64,000 nt of DNA from Pseudomonas sp. G34 (GTDB taxonomy: Bacteria > Pseudomonadota > Gammaproteobacteria > Pseudomonadales > Pseudomonadaceae): contig NZ_JAVHZV010000017.1 of the NCBI RefSeq assembly GCF_031119625.1, positions 1-64,000 on the forward strand, read 5' to 3'. The first letter of the stretch is position 1. Every line of letters begins with the position of its first letter. The notes beneath the pieces are model-generated. The model did no database searches, was not told where the DNA came from, and saw nothing but the letters and a program-made list of their open reading frames with translations. Of the stretch, positions 27,176 to 35,670 are shown piece after piece. A program made the position numbers and the translations under genes.

Positions 27176-27976
27176 TCAGGCTGAGGTGCGGGCGATGGTG
27201 TCGTCGCTGCGCAGGGTGAAGATCTCGTAGCCGTCGGCGGTAACCAGCAAGGTGTGCTCCCACTGGGCGGACAGCTTGCGATCCTTAGTGATGGCGGTCC
27301 AGCCATCGCCCAGTACGCGGGTTTCCGGGCGGCCCTGGTTGATCATCGGCTCGATGGTGAAGGTCATGCCTTCCTTGAGCTCCATGCCGGTGCCGGCGCG
27401 GCCGTAGTGCAGGACCTGCGGGTCTTCGTGGAACACCGAGCCGATACCGTGGCCGCAGAATTCGCGCACCACCGAGAAGCCGTTTTTCTCGGCATGCTTC
27501 TGGATCACTTCACCGATGTCACCCAGGCGCGCGCCCGGGCGAACCACCTCGATGCCCTTGTAGAGGCATTCCTGGGTGACGCGCGACAGGCGTTCGGCCC
27601 ACTCCGGCACCTTGCCGACGTGGAACATGCGGCTGGTGTCGCCGTAGTAGCCGTCCTTGATCACGGTGATGTCGATGTTCATCACATCACCTTCCTTGAG
27701 CGGCTTGTCGTTGGGAATGCCGTGGCACACCACGTGGTTGAGCGAGGTGCAGATGGATTTTGGAAAGCCTGGGCGGCCCGGCGCTGCGCCGTAGTTGAGC
27801 GGGGCGGGAATGGCCTTCTGCACATCGACGATATAGTTGTGGCAGATGCTGTTGAGTTCGTCCGTGGTGACGCCGGGTTTGACGTGCTCGGCGATCATCT
27901 CCAGTACGTCGGCGGCCAGGCGACCGGCGATGCGCATTTTCTCGATTTCGTCGGGCGTCTTCAGGGTGACGGTCAT
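27176..27976 (-). CDS. map: Methionine aminopeptidase, type I
   Basis: Map removes the initiator methionine from nascent proteins. The 266-residue pita-bread enzyme has the metal ligands in the usual order: an aspartate pair (DITVIKDGYYGDTSRMF), a histidine (CGHGIGSVFHEDP) and two glutamates (TIEPMI, WEHTLLVT). The start at 27976 (MTVTLKTPDEIEKM) is chosen over the frame opening at 28066. It is divergent from rpsB and upstream of glnD. Confidence 0.96.
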   Translation of the reverse strand: MTVTLKTPDEIEKMRIAGRLAADVLEMIAEHVKPGVTTDELNSICHNYIVDVQKAIPAPLNYGAAPGRPGFPKSICTSLNHVVCHGIPNDKPLKEGDVMNIDITVIKDGYYGDTSRMFHVGKVPEWAERLSRVTQECLYKGIEVVRPGARLGDIGEVIQKHAEKNGFSVVREFCGHGIGSVFHEDPQVLHYGRAGTGMELKEGMTFTIEPMINQGRPETRVLGDGWTAITKDRKLSAQWEHTLLVTADGYEIFTLRSDDTIARTSA

Positions 27977-28100
27977 GGTGATCTCGGTAGTTCTGTAAAG
28001 AGCGGCATGGTAACAGTTTGCGCCGGCAACCTTGAAGCGCTGGCGCGCAGCGGGGCTGGCGAGCAAGAGTGTGTCGGCATATAGCCTAAGGCCGGTTTGT

Positions 28101-28239
28101 GTGGTATAAAACGCGCCGCTTTACGGGGTAGCCCCCGAAAGCCTAACCCCACACACGTATCGACACGATTTCCTGGGTGCCCGCAAGGGTTGGAAATTGG
28201 GATGCGTGGAGGCCTAACCCGACTTATCAAGGAACTATC
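28101..28239 (+). promoter_or_regulatory. rpsB promoter and structured leader
   Basis: An AT-rich -10 box TATAAA (28105-28110), preceded by GTG, stands out in GC-rich surroundings and would start transcription about 120 bases before rpsB. The leader between is long for a ribosomal gene and contains repeated CCTAACCC text (28142-28149, 28213-28220). In gammaproteobacteria the rpsB leader is the target of S2 autoregulation, so a translational operator is expected here; I did not resolve its fold. Confidence 0.5.
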
Positions 28240-28983
28240 ATGTCCCAAGTCAATATGCGCGATATGCTGAAGGCCGGTGTGCACTTCGGCCACCAGACCC
28301 GTTACTGGAACCCGAAAATGGGCAAGTACATTTTCGGCGCGCGCAACAAGATTCACATCATCAACCTGGAAAAGACCCTGCCGATGTTCAACGACGCCCT
28401 GTCGTTCGTTGAAAAGCTGGCTGCTGGCAAGAACAAGATCCTGTTCGTCGGCACCAAGCGTTCCGCTGGCAAGATCGTTCGCGAAGAAGCGGCTCGTTGC
28501 AACTCGCCGTTCGTCGATCACCGCTGGTTGGGCGGCATGCTCACCAACTACAAGACCATCCGTGCCTCGATCAAGCGTCTGCGCGATCTGGAAGTACAGT
28601 CCCAGGACGGTACCTTCACCAAGCTGACCAAGAAAGAAGCGCTGATGCGTACCCGCGATCTGGAAAAACTGGATCGCAGCCTGGGTGGTATCAAGGACAT
28701 GGGCGGCCTGCCGGACGCTCTGTTCGTCATCGACGTTGATCACGAGCGCATCGCGATCACCGAAGCCAACAAGCTGGGCATCCCGGTCATCGGCGTTGTC
28801 GATACCAACAGCAGCCCGGAAGGCGTTGACTACATCATCCCGGGTAACGACGACGCCATTCGCGCCATCCAGCTGTACATGGGTGCCATGGCCGACGCCG
28901 TGATCCGTGGTCGCAGCAACACCGGCGGCGCTACCGAAGAGTTCGTCGAAGAAGCACCGGCTGCCGAAGCTGCCGAAGGCTAA
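28240..28983 (+). CDS. rpsB: 30S ribosomal protein S2
   Basis: A 247-residue S2 protein starting [27 protein letters not shown], with the conserved [15 protein letters not shown] and [26 protein letters not shown] motifs. It ends in an acidic tail ([15 protein letters not shown]). The start at 28240 follows a GGAA ribosome site (AAGGAACTATC). It is followed by a hairpin and then tsf, the standard order. Confidence 0.98.
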   Translation: MSQVNMRDMLKAGVHFGHQTRYWNPKMGKYIFGARNKIHIINLEKTLPMFNDALSFVEKLAAGKNKILFVGTKRSAGKIVREEAARCNSPFVDHRWLGGMLTNYKTIRASIKRLRDLEVQSQDGTFTKLTKKEALMRTRDLEKLDRSLGGIKDMGGLPDALFVIDVDHERIAITEANKLGIPVIGVVDTNSSPEGVDYIIPGNDDAIRAIQLYMGAMADAVIRGRSNTGGATEEFVEEAPAAEAAEG

Positions 28984-29019
28984 GCGGTAACGCAGAGCAT
29001 CTAGTGTTATGCGCTGCGC

Positions 29020-29044
29020 AAAAAGGGGGCTAGGCCCCCTTTTT
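29020..29044 (+). terminator. Hairpin between rpsB and tsf
   Basis: AAAAAGGGGGC (29020-29030), loop TAG, GCCCCCTTTTT (29034-29044): an 11-bp stem ending in five T. It has the form of an intrinsic terminator inside the rpsB-tsf operon and probably lowers tsf transcription relative to rpsB. Confidence 0.75.
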
Positions 29045-29110
29045 GTCACTCACAGATTTGATTGCCCGCTAGCGGGTGATGGTTGAAGACCTACCAAGAG
29101 GATTTTCAAG

Positions 29111-29974
29111 ATGGCAGAGATTACTGCAGCACTGGTCAAGGAACTGCGCGAGCGTACCGGCCAAGGCATGATGGAGTGCAAGAAGGCCCTGGTTGCCGCT
29201 GGTGGCGACATCGAGAAAGCCATTGATGACATGCGCGCCTCGGGCGCCATCAAGGCCGCCAAGAAGGCGGGCAACATCGCCGCTGAGGGCGCTATCGCCG
29301 CTCGCGTCGAAGGCGGCCGTGGGGTAATCATCGAAGTCAACTCGCAGACCGACTTCCTGGCCCTGCAGGACGACTTCAAAGGCTTCGTAAAAGACAGCCT
29401 GGATGAAGCCTTCACCCAGAACCTGACCGACGTCGCTCCGTTGATCGCTTCGCGCGAATCCGCTCGTGAGGCGCTGGTCGCCAAGTGCGGCGAGAACGTC
29501 AACATTCGTCGCCTGACCGCTGTTTCCGGTGAGACCGTTGGTGCTTACCTGCACGGCCACCGCATCGGTGTTCTGGTGGTTCTCAAGGGCGGTAACGACG
29601 AGCTGGCCAAGCACGTTGCCATGCACGTTGCTGCCTCCAACCCGGCCGTCGTTTCGCCGGATCAGGTCTCCGAGGAGCTGGTTGCCAAGGAAAAGGAAAT
29701 TTTCCTGCAGCTCAACGCCGACAAGATCGCCGGCAAGCCGGAAAACATCGTCGAGAACATGATCAAGGGCCGCATCAACAAGTTCCTGGCTGAAGCCAGC
29801 CTGGTTGAGCAAGCCTTCATCATGGACCCGGAAGTCAAGGTCGGTGACCTGGTCAAGAAAGCCGGTGCTGAAATCGTTTCCTTCGTGCGTTACGAAGTGG
29901 GCGAGGGTATCGAGAAGGCCGAGAACGACTTCGCTGCCGAAGTTGCTGCTCAGGTTGCTGCCAGCAAGCAGTAA
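29111..29974 (+). CDS. tsf: Elongation factor Ts
   Basis: EF-Ts is the nucleotide exchange factor for EF-Tu. The 287-residue protein has the N-terminal UBA-like module (MAEITAALVKELRERTGQGMMECK... up to about residue 50), the TDF motif in NSQTDFLAL that inserts near the EF-Tu nucleotide site, two core subdomains, and the coiled-coil region. A strong ribosome site AAGAGGAT precedes the ATG. It ends before an intrinsic terminator. Confidence 0.98.
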   Translation: MAEITAALVKELRERTGQGMMECKKALVAAGGDIEKAIDDMRASGAIKAAKKAGNIAAEGAIAARVEGGRGVIIEVNSQTDFLALQDDFKGFVKDSLDEAFTQNLTDVAPLIASRESAREALVAKCGENVNIRRLTAVSGETVGAYLHGHRIGVLVVLKGGNDELAKHVAMHVAASNPAVVSPDQVSEELVAKEKEIFLQLNADKIAGKPENIVENMIKGRINKFLAEASLVEQAFIMDPEVKVGDLVKKAGAEIVSFVRYEVGEGIEKAENDFAAEVAAQVAASKQ

Positions 29975-30001
29975 CGGCATGCCGCTCAGCTAGTGCCCCA
30001 G

Positions 30002-30036
30002 AAGAGGCTGCCCGCTCACGCGCGCGGCCTCTTTTT
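30002..30036 (+). terminator. Intrinsic terminator of tsf
   Basis: AAGAGGC (30002-30008) and GCCTCTT (30027-30033) form a stem with additional GC pairing possible inside the loop, ending in a run of T (30032-30036). It lies 28 bases after the tsf stop. Confidence 0.75.
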
Positions 30037-30164
30037 CAAAGGGGATTTTTTTCGAAGCGATGGTCGGTGCCGGTGGCACTCACGGTCGTGAGCGCTGTCG
30101 AAGCGCTCGATATGACGTGCCACTTGGCGCGCACATTTTTCTTACGCCGCAGGAGAGAATGGTA

Positions 30165-30908
30165 ATGGCTCAGCAGGTGAGTGGTCGTCAACCGCGCTAC
30201 AAGCGCATTCTGCTCAAACTCAGCGGCGAGGCCCTGATGGGCTCGGAAGATTTCGGCATCGATCCCAAGGTGCTCGATCGCATGGCGCTGGAAGTCGGCC
30301 AGCTGGTCGGTATCGGCGTGCAGGTCGGGGTGGTGATTGGCGGTGGCAACCTGTTCCGTGGTGCAGCGCTCAGCGCCGCCGGCATGGATCGGGTCACCGG
30401 TGACCACATGGGTATGCTGGCCACCGTGATGAACGCCCTGGCCATGCGCGACGCCCTGGAGCGCTCGAATATCCCGGCCCTGGTCATGTCGGCCATCTCC
30501 ATGGTCGGCGTCACCGATCACTACGATCGCCGCAAGGCCATGCGCCACCTGAAGACCGGTGAGGTGGTGATTTTCGCCGCTGGCACTGGTAATCCGTTCT
30601 TCACCACCGATTCGGCAGCCTGCTTGCGCGGTATCGAGATCGACGCCGATGTGGTGCTCAAGGCAACCAAGGTGGATGGTGTGTACACTGCCGATCCGTT
30701 CAAGGATCCGCATGCGGAGAAATTCGATCGTCTCACCTATGACGAGGTGCTGGATCGCAAGCTGGGCGTGATGGATCTGACGGCTATCTGCCTGTGCCGT
30801 GATCACAACATGCCGCTGCGTGTTTTCAATATGAACAAACCGGGTGCCCTGCTCAATGTGGTGGTGGGCGGCGCCGAAGGTACTCTGGTCGAGGAAAGTA
30901 AAGAATGA
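30165..30908 (+). CDS. pyrH: UMP kinase
   Basis: PyrH phosphorylates UMP to UDP as a hexamer regulated by GTP and UTP. The 247-residue amino-acid-kinase-fold protein has LLKLSGEAL near the N-terminus, GGGNLFRG for substrate binding and the [13 protein letters not shown] loop. The start at 30165 is set by the AGGAGAGA ribosome site; an ATG at 30159 is too close to it. Its stop overlaps frr (ATGA). It starts the pyrH-frr-uppS-cdsA-dxr-rseP series. Confidence 0.97.
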   Translation: MAQQVSGRQPRYKRILLKLSGEALMGSEDFGIDPKVLDRMALEVGQLVGIGVQVGVVIGGGNLFRGAALSAAGMDRVTGDHMGMLATVMNALAMRDALERSNIPALVMSAISMVGVTDHYDRRKAMRHLKTGEVVIFAAGTGNPFFTTDSAACLRGIEIDADVVLKATKVDGVYTADPFKDPHAEKFDRLTYDEVLDRKLGVMDLTAICLCRDHNMPLRVFNMNKPGALLNVVVGGAEGTLVEESKE

Positions 30909-31462
30909 TCAACGAAATCAAGAAGGACGCCCAGGTTCGTATGCAGAAGAGCCTGGAATCGCTGGCTCACGCATTCAGCCGCATTCGTACCGGCCAGGCT
31001 CACCCCAGCATCCTCGGCGGCGTGATGGTGCCGTACTACGGCGCGGACACCCCGCTTAACCAGGTCGCCAGCGTAACCGTCAAGGATTCGCGCACCCTGC
31101 AGGTCGTGGCCTTCGAGCGCAGCATGCTGAGCGCCGTCGACAAGGCCATCCAGAGCTCCGGGCTGGGCTTCAACCCCACCAACCTGGGCGAGCTGCTGCT
31201 GGTGACCATGCCGGCGCTGACCGAGGAGACCCGCAAGGGCTTCACCAAGCAGGCCCGTGATGCCGCCGAAGACGCCCGTGTAGCGGTGCGCAACATCCGT
31301 CGCGACGCCATGAGCCAGCTCAAGGATCTGGTCAAGGAAAAGGAAATCAGCGAGGACGAAGAGCGTCGCGCCGCTGACGACGTGCAGAAGCTGACCGACA
31401 AGTTCGTGGCCGAGATCGACGTCGCTGTGAAGCAGAAAGAAGCGGACCTGATGGCCGTCTGA
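30905..31462 (+). CDS. frr: Ribosome recycling factor
   Basis: RRF, with EF-G, splits ribosomes after termination. The 185-residue protein has the three-helix bundle hallmarks ([45 protein letters not shown]) and the small beta domain with [14 protein letters not shown]. The ATG overlaps the pyrH stop by ATGA, so translation is coupled. Length is exactly typical. Confidence 0.98.
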   Translation: MINEIKKDAQVRMQKSLESLAHAFSRIRTGQAHPSILGGVMVPYYGADTPLNQVASVTVKDSRTLQVVAFERSMLSAVDKAIQSSGLGFNPTNLGELLLVTMPALTEETRKGFTKQARDAAEDARVAVRNIRRDAMSQLKDLVKEKEISEDEERRAADDVQKLTDKFVAEIDVAVKQKEADLMAV

Positions 31463-31478
31463 CGGCCAGGAAGTCGCC

Positions 31479-32243
31479 ATGGACAATTCCAAAGTCGGTG
31501 CCGTGATGGCCGTTCCACGGCACGTGGCGATCATTATGGATGGTAACAACCGCTGGGCGCGCAAGCGCCTTATGCCCGGTGTCGCCGGGCATAAGGCGGG
31601 CGTCGATGCGGTGCGCGCGGTCATCGAGGTGTGCGCCGATTCCGGCGTGGAAGTGCTGACCCTGTTCGCCTTCTCCAGCGAGAACTGGCAGCGCCCGGCC
31701 GACGAGGTGGGGGCGTTGATGGAGCTGTTCCTCAGCGCCCTGCGCCGTGAGGCCCGCAAGCTCGACGAGAATCGCATCAGCCTGCGCATCATCGGTGACC
31801 GTTCGCGGTTCCACCCCGAGTTGCAGGCCGCCATGCGCGAAGCCGAAGCGGCCACCGCCGGTGTGGCGGGCGAGAAGCGCTTCATCCTGCAGATCGCCGC
31901 CAACTATGGCGGCCAGTGGGATATCGCCCAGGCCGCGCAGCGCCTGGCGCGTGAAGTGCAGGGTGGGCATCTGCAGCCCGAGGACATCACCCCGCGCCTG
32001 CTGCAGGGCTGCCTGGCCACCGGTGAATTGCCGCTGCCCGATCTGTGCATTCGCACCGGCGGCGAGCACCGGGTCAGCAATTTCCTGCTCTGGCAGATGG
32101 CCTACAGTGAACTGTACTTTTCCGACCTGCTGTGGCCGGACTTCAAGCACGACGCCATGCGCGCAGCGCTGGCGGATTTCGCCAAGCGTCAGCGGCGTTT
32201 TGGCAAAACCAGTGAACAAGTCGAAGCCGAGGCCCGCGCCTGA
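31479..32243 (+). CDS. uppS: Undecaprenyl diphosphate synthase
   Basis: UppS is the cis-prenyltransferase that makes C55-PP, the lipid carrier for peptidoglycan and O-antigen. The 254-residue protein has the phosphate-binding IIMDGNNRWA motif near the N-terminus, FAFSSENWQRP, and the C-terminal DLCIRTGGEHRVSNFLLWQ stretch. A second in-frame start at 31506 is possible. Its TGA overlaps the cdsA ATG (TGATG). Confidence 0.97.
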   Translation: MDNSKVGAVMAVPRHVAIIMDGNNRWARKRLMPGVAGHKAGVDAVRAVIEVCADSGVEVLTLFAFSSENWQRPADEVGALMELFLSALRREARKLDENRISLRIIGDRSRFHPELQAAMREAEAATAGVAGEKRFILQIAANYGGQWDIAQAAQRLAREVQGGHLQPEDITPRLLQGCLATGELPLPDLCIRTGGEHRVSNFLLWQMAYSELYFSDLLWPDFKHDAMRAALADFAKRQRRFGKTSEQVEAEARA

Positions 32244-33058
32244 TGCTCAAGCAACGAATCATTACGGCGCTGATCCTGCTGCCGATCGCCCTGGCAGGAT
32301 TCTTCTTGCTCGAAGGTGGCGCGTTCGCGCTGTTCATCGCCGTAGTGGTCGTGCTCGGTGCCTGGGAGTGGGCGCGCCTGGCGGGTTTCGACGCCCAGCC
32401 GCTGCGTATCGCCTATGCGGCGCTGGTGGCGGTGCTGATTTATCTGCTTTACAGCGCGCCCGCGCTGGCCCCATGGCTGCTGGCAATCGGTGTGCTGTGG
32501 TGGGCGTTCGCGACCTTTCTGGTGCTCAACTACCCGGATAGCAGCCGCTACTGGGGTGGCCTGCCGGGGCGCCTGCTGATCGGCCTGCTGATTCTGCTGC
32601 CGGCCTGGCAGGGGCTGGTGGTGATCAAGCAGTGGCAGCTGGCCAACTGGCTGATCCTGGCGGTGATGGCGCTGGTCTGGGTGGCGGACATCGGCGCCTA
32701 CTTTTCCGGCAAGCGCTTCGGCAAACGCAAGCTGGCGCCGCGGGTCAGCCCTGGCAAGAGCTGGGAAGGGCTGATCGGCGGTCTGCTGCTCAGCCTGCTG
32801 CTCACCGTGGTGGTCGGGCTGTACCGCGACTGGTCGTTCGGTGTATTCCTGCTGGCGTTGCCGGCCGCTGCGCTGGTGGTGCTGATTTCGGTGGTCGGTG
32901 ACCTCACCGAAAGCATGTTCAAGCGCCAGTCCGGTATCAAGGACAGCAGCAACCTGCTGCCAGGCCATGGCGGTGTGCTCGATCGTATCGACAGCCTGAC
33001 GGCGGCGGTGCCGGTGTTCGCCATGCTGCTGTTGCTGGCTGGCTGGGGCACATTGTGA
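32243..33058 (+). CDS. cdsA: Phosphatidate cytidylyltransferase
   Basis: CdsA makes CDP-diacylglycerol for all phospholipid synthesis. The 271-residue inner-membrane protein has about eight hydrophobic segments and the C-terminal family signature [28 protein letters not shown] spread over the last 50 residues, including the KD and HGG residues. It is coupled to uppS by a one-base overlap and to dxr by a GTG overlapping its stop. Confidence 0.97.
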   Translation: MLKQRIITALILLPIALAGFFLLEGGAFALFIAVVVVLGAWEWARLAGFDAQPLRIAYAALVAVLIYLLYSAPALAPWLLAIGVLWWAFATFLVLNYPDSSRYWGGLPGRLLIGLLILLPAWQGLVVIKQWQLANWLILAVMALVWVADIGAYFSGKRFGKRKLAPRVSPGKSWEGLIGGLLLSLLLTVVVGLYRDWSFGVFLLALPAAALVVLISVVGDLTESMFKRQSGIKDSSNLLPGHGGVLDRIDSLTAAVPVFAMLLLLAGWGTL

Positions 33059-34248
33059 GTCAGGTTCAGCAGATCACCGTGCTCGGTGCTACCGGCTCCA
33101 TCGGCCTTAGCACCCTCGATGTCATCGCGCGCCACCCCTCGCGCTACCAGGCATTCGCCCTGAGCGCCTTCACTCGCCTGGCCGAGCTGGAGGCGCTGTG
33201 CGTCATCCATCGCCCGCGTTTCGCGGTGGTCGCCGATGCAAAGGCGGCCAGCGAGCTGCAGGCGCGCTTGCAGCATGCCGGGCTCGCTACCCGGGTGCTG
33301 TCGGGCGAGGCCGGGCTGTGCGAGGTCGCCGCCCATGCCGAGGTGGATGCGGTGATGGCCGCCATCGTCGGTGCGGCAGGTCTCAAGCCGACCCTGGCGG
33401 CGGTCGAGGCCGGCAAGAAGGTGCTGCTCGCCAACAAGGAAGCCCTGGTGATGTCCGGCGCGCTGTTCATGCGTGCGGTTCGTCAGAGTGGCGCCGTGCT
33501 GCTGCCCATCGACAGCGAGCACAATGCGATCTTCCAGTGCCTGCCGCAGGATTACGCGCGGGGCCTGCAGCCGGTTGGCGTGCGGCGCATCCTGCTCACC
33601 GCATCCGGTGGGCCGTTTCGTGAGGCTTCGCCCGAGTCTTTGCACGCGGTGACGCCCGAGCAGGCCTGCGCCCATCCGAACTGGTCGATGGGCCGCAAGA
33701 TTTCCGTGGACTCGGCCAGCATGATGAACAAGGGCCTGGAGCTGATCGAAGCCTGCTGGCTGTTCGATGCGCGCCCCGAGCAGGTCGAGGTGCTGATCCA
33801 TCCGCAGAGCGTGATCCATTCGTTGGTCGATTATGTCGACGGCTCGGTGCTCGCCCAGTTGGGCAACCCGGATATGCGCACGCCCATCGCCCATGCACTG
33901 GCCTGGCCGCAGCGCATCGACTCGGGCGTTGCGCCGCTGGATCTGCTCGCCGTGGCGCGCCTGGATTTCCAGGCGCCCGACGATATTCGTTTTCCCTGCC
34001 TGCGCCTGGCGCGTGAGGCTGCCGAGGCCGGCGGCAGCGCGCCGGCGATGCTCAACGCCGCGAACGAAGTGGCGGTGGCGGCATTTCTCGAGCGGCGGAT
34101 TCGCTTTACCGATATCGCGCGTATCATTGGCGGCGTTCTCGAGGCAGAGCCGGCCGTTGCGGTGAACTGCCTCGATGCCGTGCTCGAAGCTGACCGCCGC
34201 GCGCGGGAGCTGGCCGGGCAGTGGTTGAATCGTGGAGAGGTGGCATGA
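33055..34248 (+). CDS. dxr: 1-deoxy-D-xylulose 5-phosphate reductoisomerase
   Basis: Dxr (IspC) makes MEP, the first committed step of the non-mevalonate isoprenoid route. The 397-residue protein has the NADPH site GATGSIG at the N-terminus, the metal-binding [13 protein letters not shown] segment and the active-site loop [17 protein letters not shown]. It starts with GTG overlapping the cdsA TGA (GTGA). The usual family length is about 396-400. Confidence 0.97.
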   Translation: MSQVQQITVLGATGSIGLSTLDVIARHPSRYQAFALSAFTRLAELEALCVIHRPRFAVVADAKAASELQARLQHAGLATRVLSGEAGLCEVAAHAEVDAVMAAIVGAAGLKPTLAAVEAGKKVLLANKEALVMSGALFMRAVRQSGAVLLPIDSEHNAIFQCLPQDYARGLQPVGVRRILLTASGGPFREASPESLHAVTPEQACAHPNWSMGRKISVDSASMMNKGLELIEACWLFDARPEQVEVLIHPQSVIHSLVDYVDGSVLAQLGNPDMRTPIAHALAWPQRIDSGVAPLDLLAVARLDFQAPDDIRFPCLRLAREAAEAGGSAPAMLNAANEVAVAAFLERRIRFTDIARIIGGVLEAEPAVAVNCLDAVLEADRRARELAGQWLNRGEVA

Positions 34249-35597
34249 GCGCACTATATATGATCGTCGGCACCCTGATCGCCCTCGGCGTGCTGGTGAC
34301 CTTTCATGAATACGGTCATTTCTGGGTGGCGCGCCGCTGTGGCGTCAAGGTGCTGCGCTTCTCGGTAGGCTTCGGCACGCCGCTGGTGCGCTGGCATGAT
34401 CGCCAGGGCACCGAGTTCGTGATCGCCGCCATTCCGCTCGGTGGCTACGTGAAGATGCTCGACGAGCGCGAAGGCGACGTGCCGCCGGAGCTGGCCGAGC
34501 AGTCGTTCAACCGTAAGACCGTCAAGCAGCGCTTCGCCATCGTCGCCGCCGGGCCCGCTGCCAACTTCGCCCTGGCCCTGCTGTTCTTCTGGCTGGTGGC
34601 GATGCTCGGCAGCCAGCAGGTGCGCCCGGTCATCGGCGCCGTGGAGGCTGGCAGCCTGGCCCAGGTCGCCGGGTTGCAGGTGGGCGAGGAAATCGTTGCG
34701 GTCAACGGCAAGGCTACCACTGGCTGGTCGGCGGTCAACCTGCAGTTGGTGCGCCGTCTCGGTGAAAGTGGCGAGCTGCTGATTACCACCCGTCCTGTGG
34801 AGGGCGGCGCCGATACCCTGCATCGGGTCGAACTGAATGATTGGCTGCGCGGTGCCAACGAGCCTGATCCGATCGCATCGCTGGGGCTTCGCCCTTGGCG
34901 CCCGAGCCTGGCGCCGGTGCTCGCCGAATTCGACCCTGAAGGCCCGGCCCAGGCTGCCGGCCTGCGCATTGGCGACCGCCTGCTGGCGCTGGATGGGCAA
35001 TCCCTGACCGACTGGCAGGATCTGGTCGACCGCGTGCGTGAATTGCCGGGCAAGTCGGTATCCATTGCCCTGGAGCGCGATGGTCAGCGTCTGGACATTC
35101 CCGTCACCCTGGCGTCGAAAGGTGAGGGCGAGGCAGCGACCGGCTACCTTGGTGCGGGCGTGGCGCCGGCGCAGTGGCCGCCACAGATGCTTCGCGAGGT
35201 CAGCTACGGGCCGCTGCAGGCGGTCAGCGAAGCGGGCGCGCGAACTTGGACGATGAGCGTACTGACTCTCGATTCCCTGAAAAAAATGCTCTTCGGTGAG
35301 CTCTCGGTAAAAAACTTGAGCGGGCCGATAACCATTGCTAAAGTGGCGGGCGCTTCGGCCGAGTCAGGCCTTGGGGACTTTTTGAATTTCCTCGCCTACC
35401 TGAGTATCAGCCTGGGCGTTCTCAATTTGCTGCCCATTCCGGTTCTGGATGGCGGACATCTGCTTTATTACCTGGTCGAGTGGGTGCGTGGCCGCCCACT
35501 GTCCGAACGGGTGCAGGGTTGGGGGATGCAGATTGGTATCAGCCTGGTGATCGGGGTGATGCTGCTGGCTCTGGTCAACGACCTTGGTCGCCTGTGA
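34245..35597 (+). CDS. rseP: Site-2 intramembrane metalloprotease RseP (MucP)
   Basis: RseP performs the intramembrane cut of the anti-sigma factor (MucA in Pseudomonas), releasing AlgU, and also clears signal-peptide remnants. The 450-residue protein has HEYGH at 21-25 in the first membrane helix, two periplasmic PDZ domains (about 115-195 and 215-300) and the second zinc motif [11 protein letters not shown] near residue 400. The start at 34245 overlaps the dxr stop (ATGA). It precedes bamA, fitting its envelope-stress role. Confidence 0.97.
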   Translation: MSALYMIVGTLIALGVLVTFHEYGHFWVARRCGVKVLRFSVGFGTPLVRWHDRQGTEFVIAAIPLGGYVKMLDEREGDVPPELAEQSFNRKTVKQRFAIVAAGPAANFALALLFFWLVAMLGSQQVRPVIGAVEAGSLAQVAGLQVGEEIVAVNGKATTGWSAVNLQLVRRLGESGELLITTRPVEGGADTLHRVELNDWLRGANEPDPIASLGLRPWRPSLAPVLAEFDPEGPAQAAGLRIGDRLLALDGQSLTDWQDLVDRVRELPGKSVSIALERDGQRLDIPVTLASKGEGEAATGYLGAGVAPAQWPPQMLREVSYGPLQAVSEAGARTWTMSVLTLDSLKKMLFGELSVKNLSGPITIAKVAGASAESGLGDFLNFLAYLSISLGVLNLLPIPVLDGGHLLYYLVEWVRGRPLSERVQGWGMQIGISLVIGVMLLALVNDLGRL

Positions 35598-35670
35598 GCG
35601 CAGCTGAATTATATATCTTTCGTCTCGAACGACTGATTTCTTATCGTTAGTTGGAATAAGAAAGGACTTC

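Noticed and set aside
35598..35670. AlgU promoter for bamA
   Set aside because: A GAACGA box is present but no matching -10 at 16-17 bases; bamA can be read from upstream genes.
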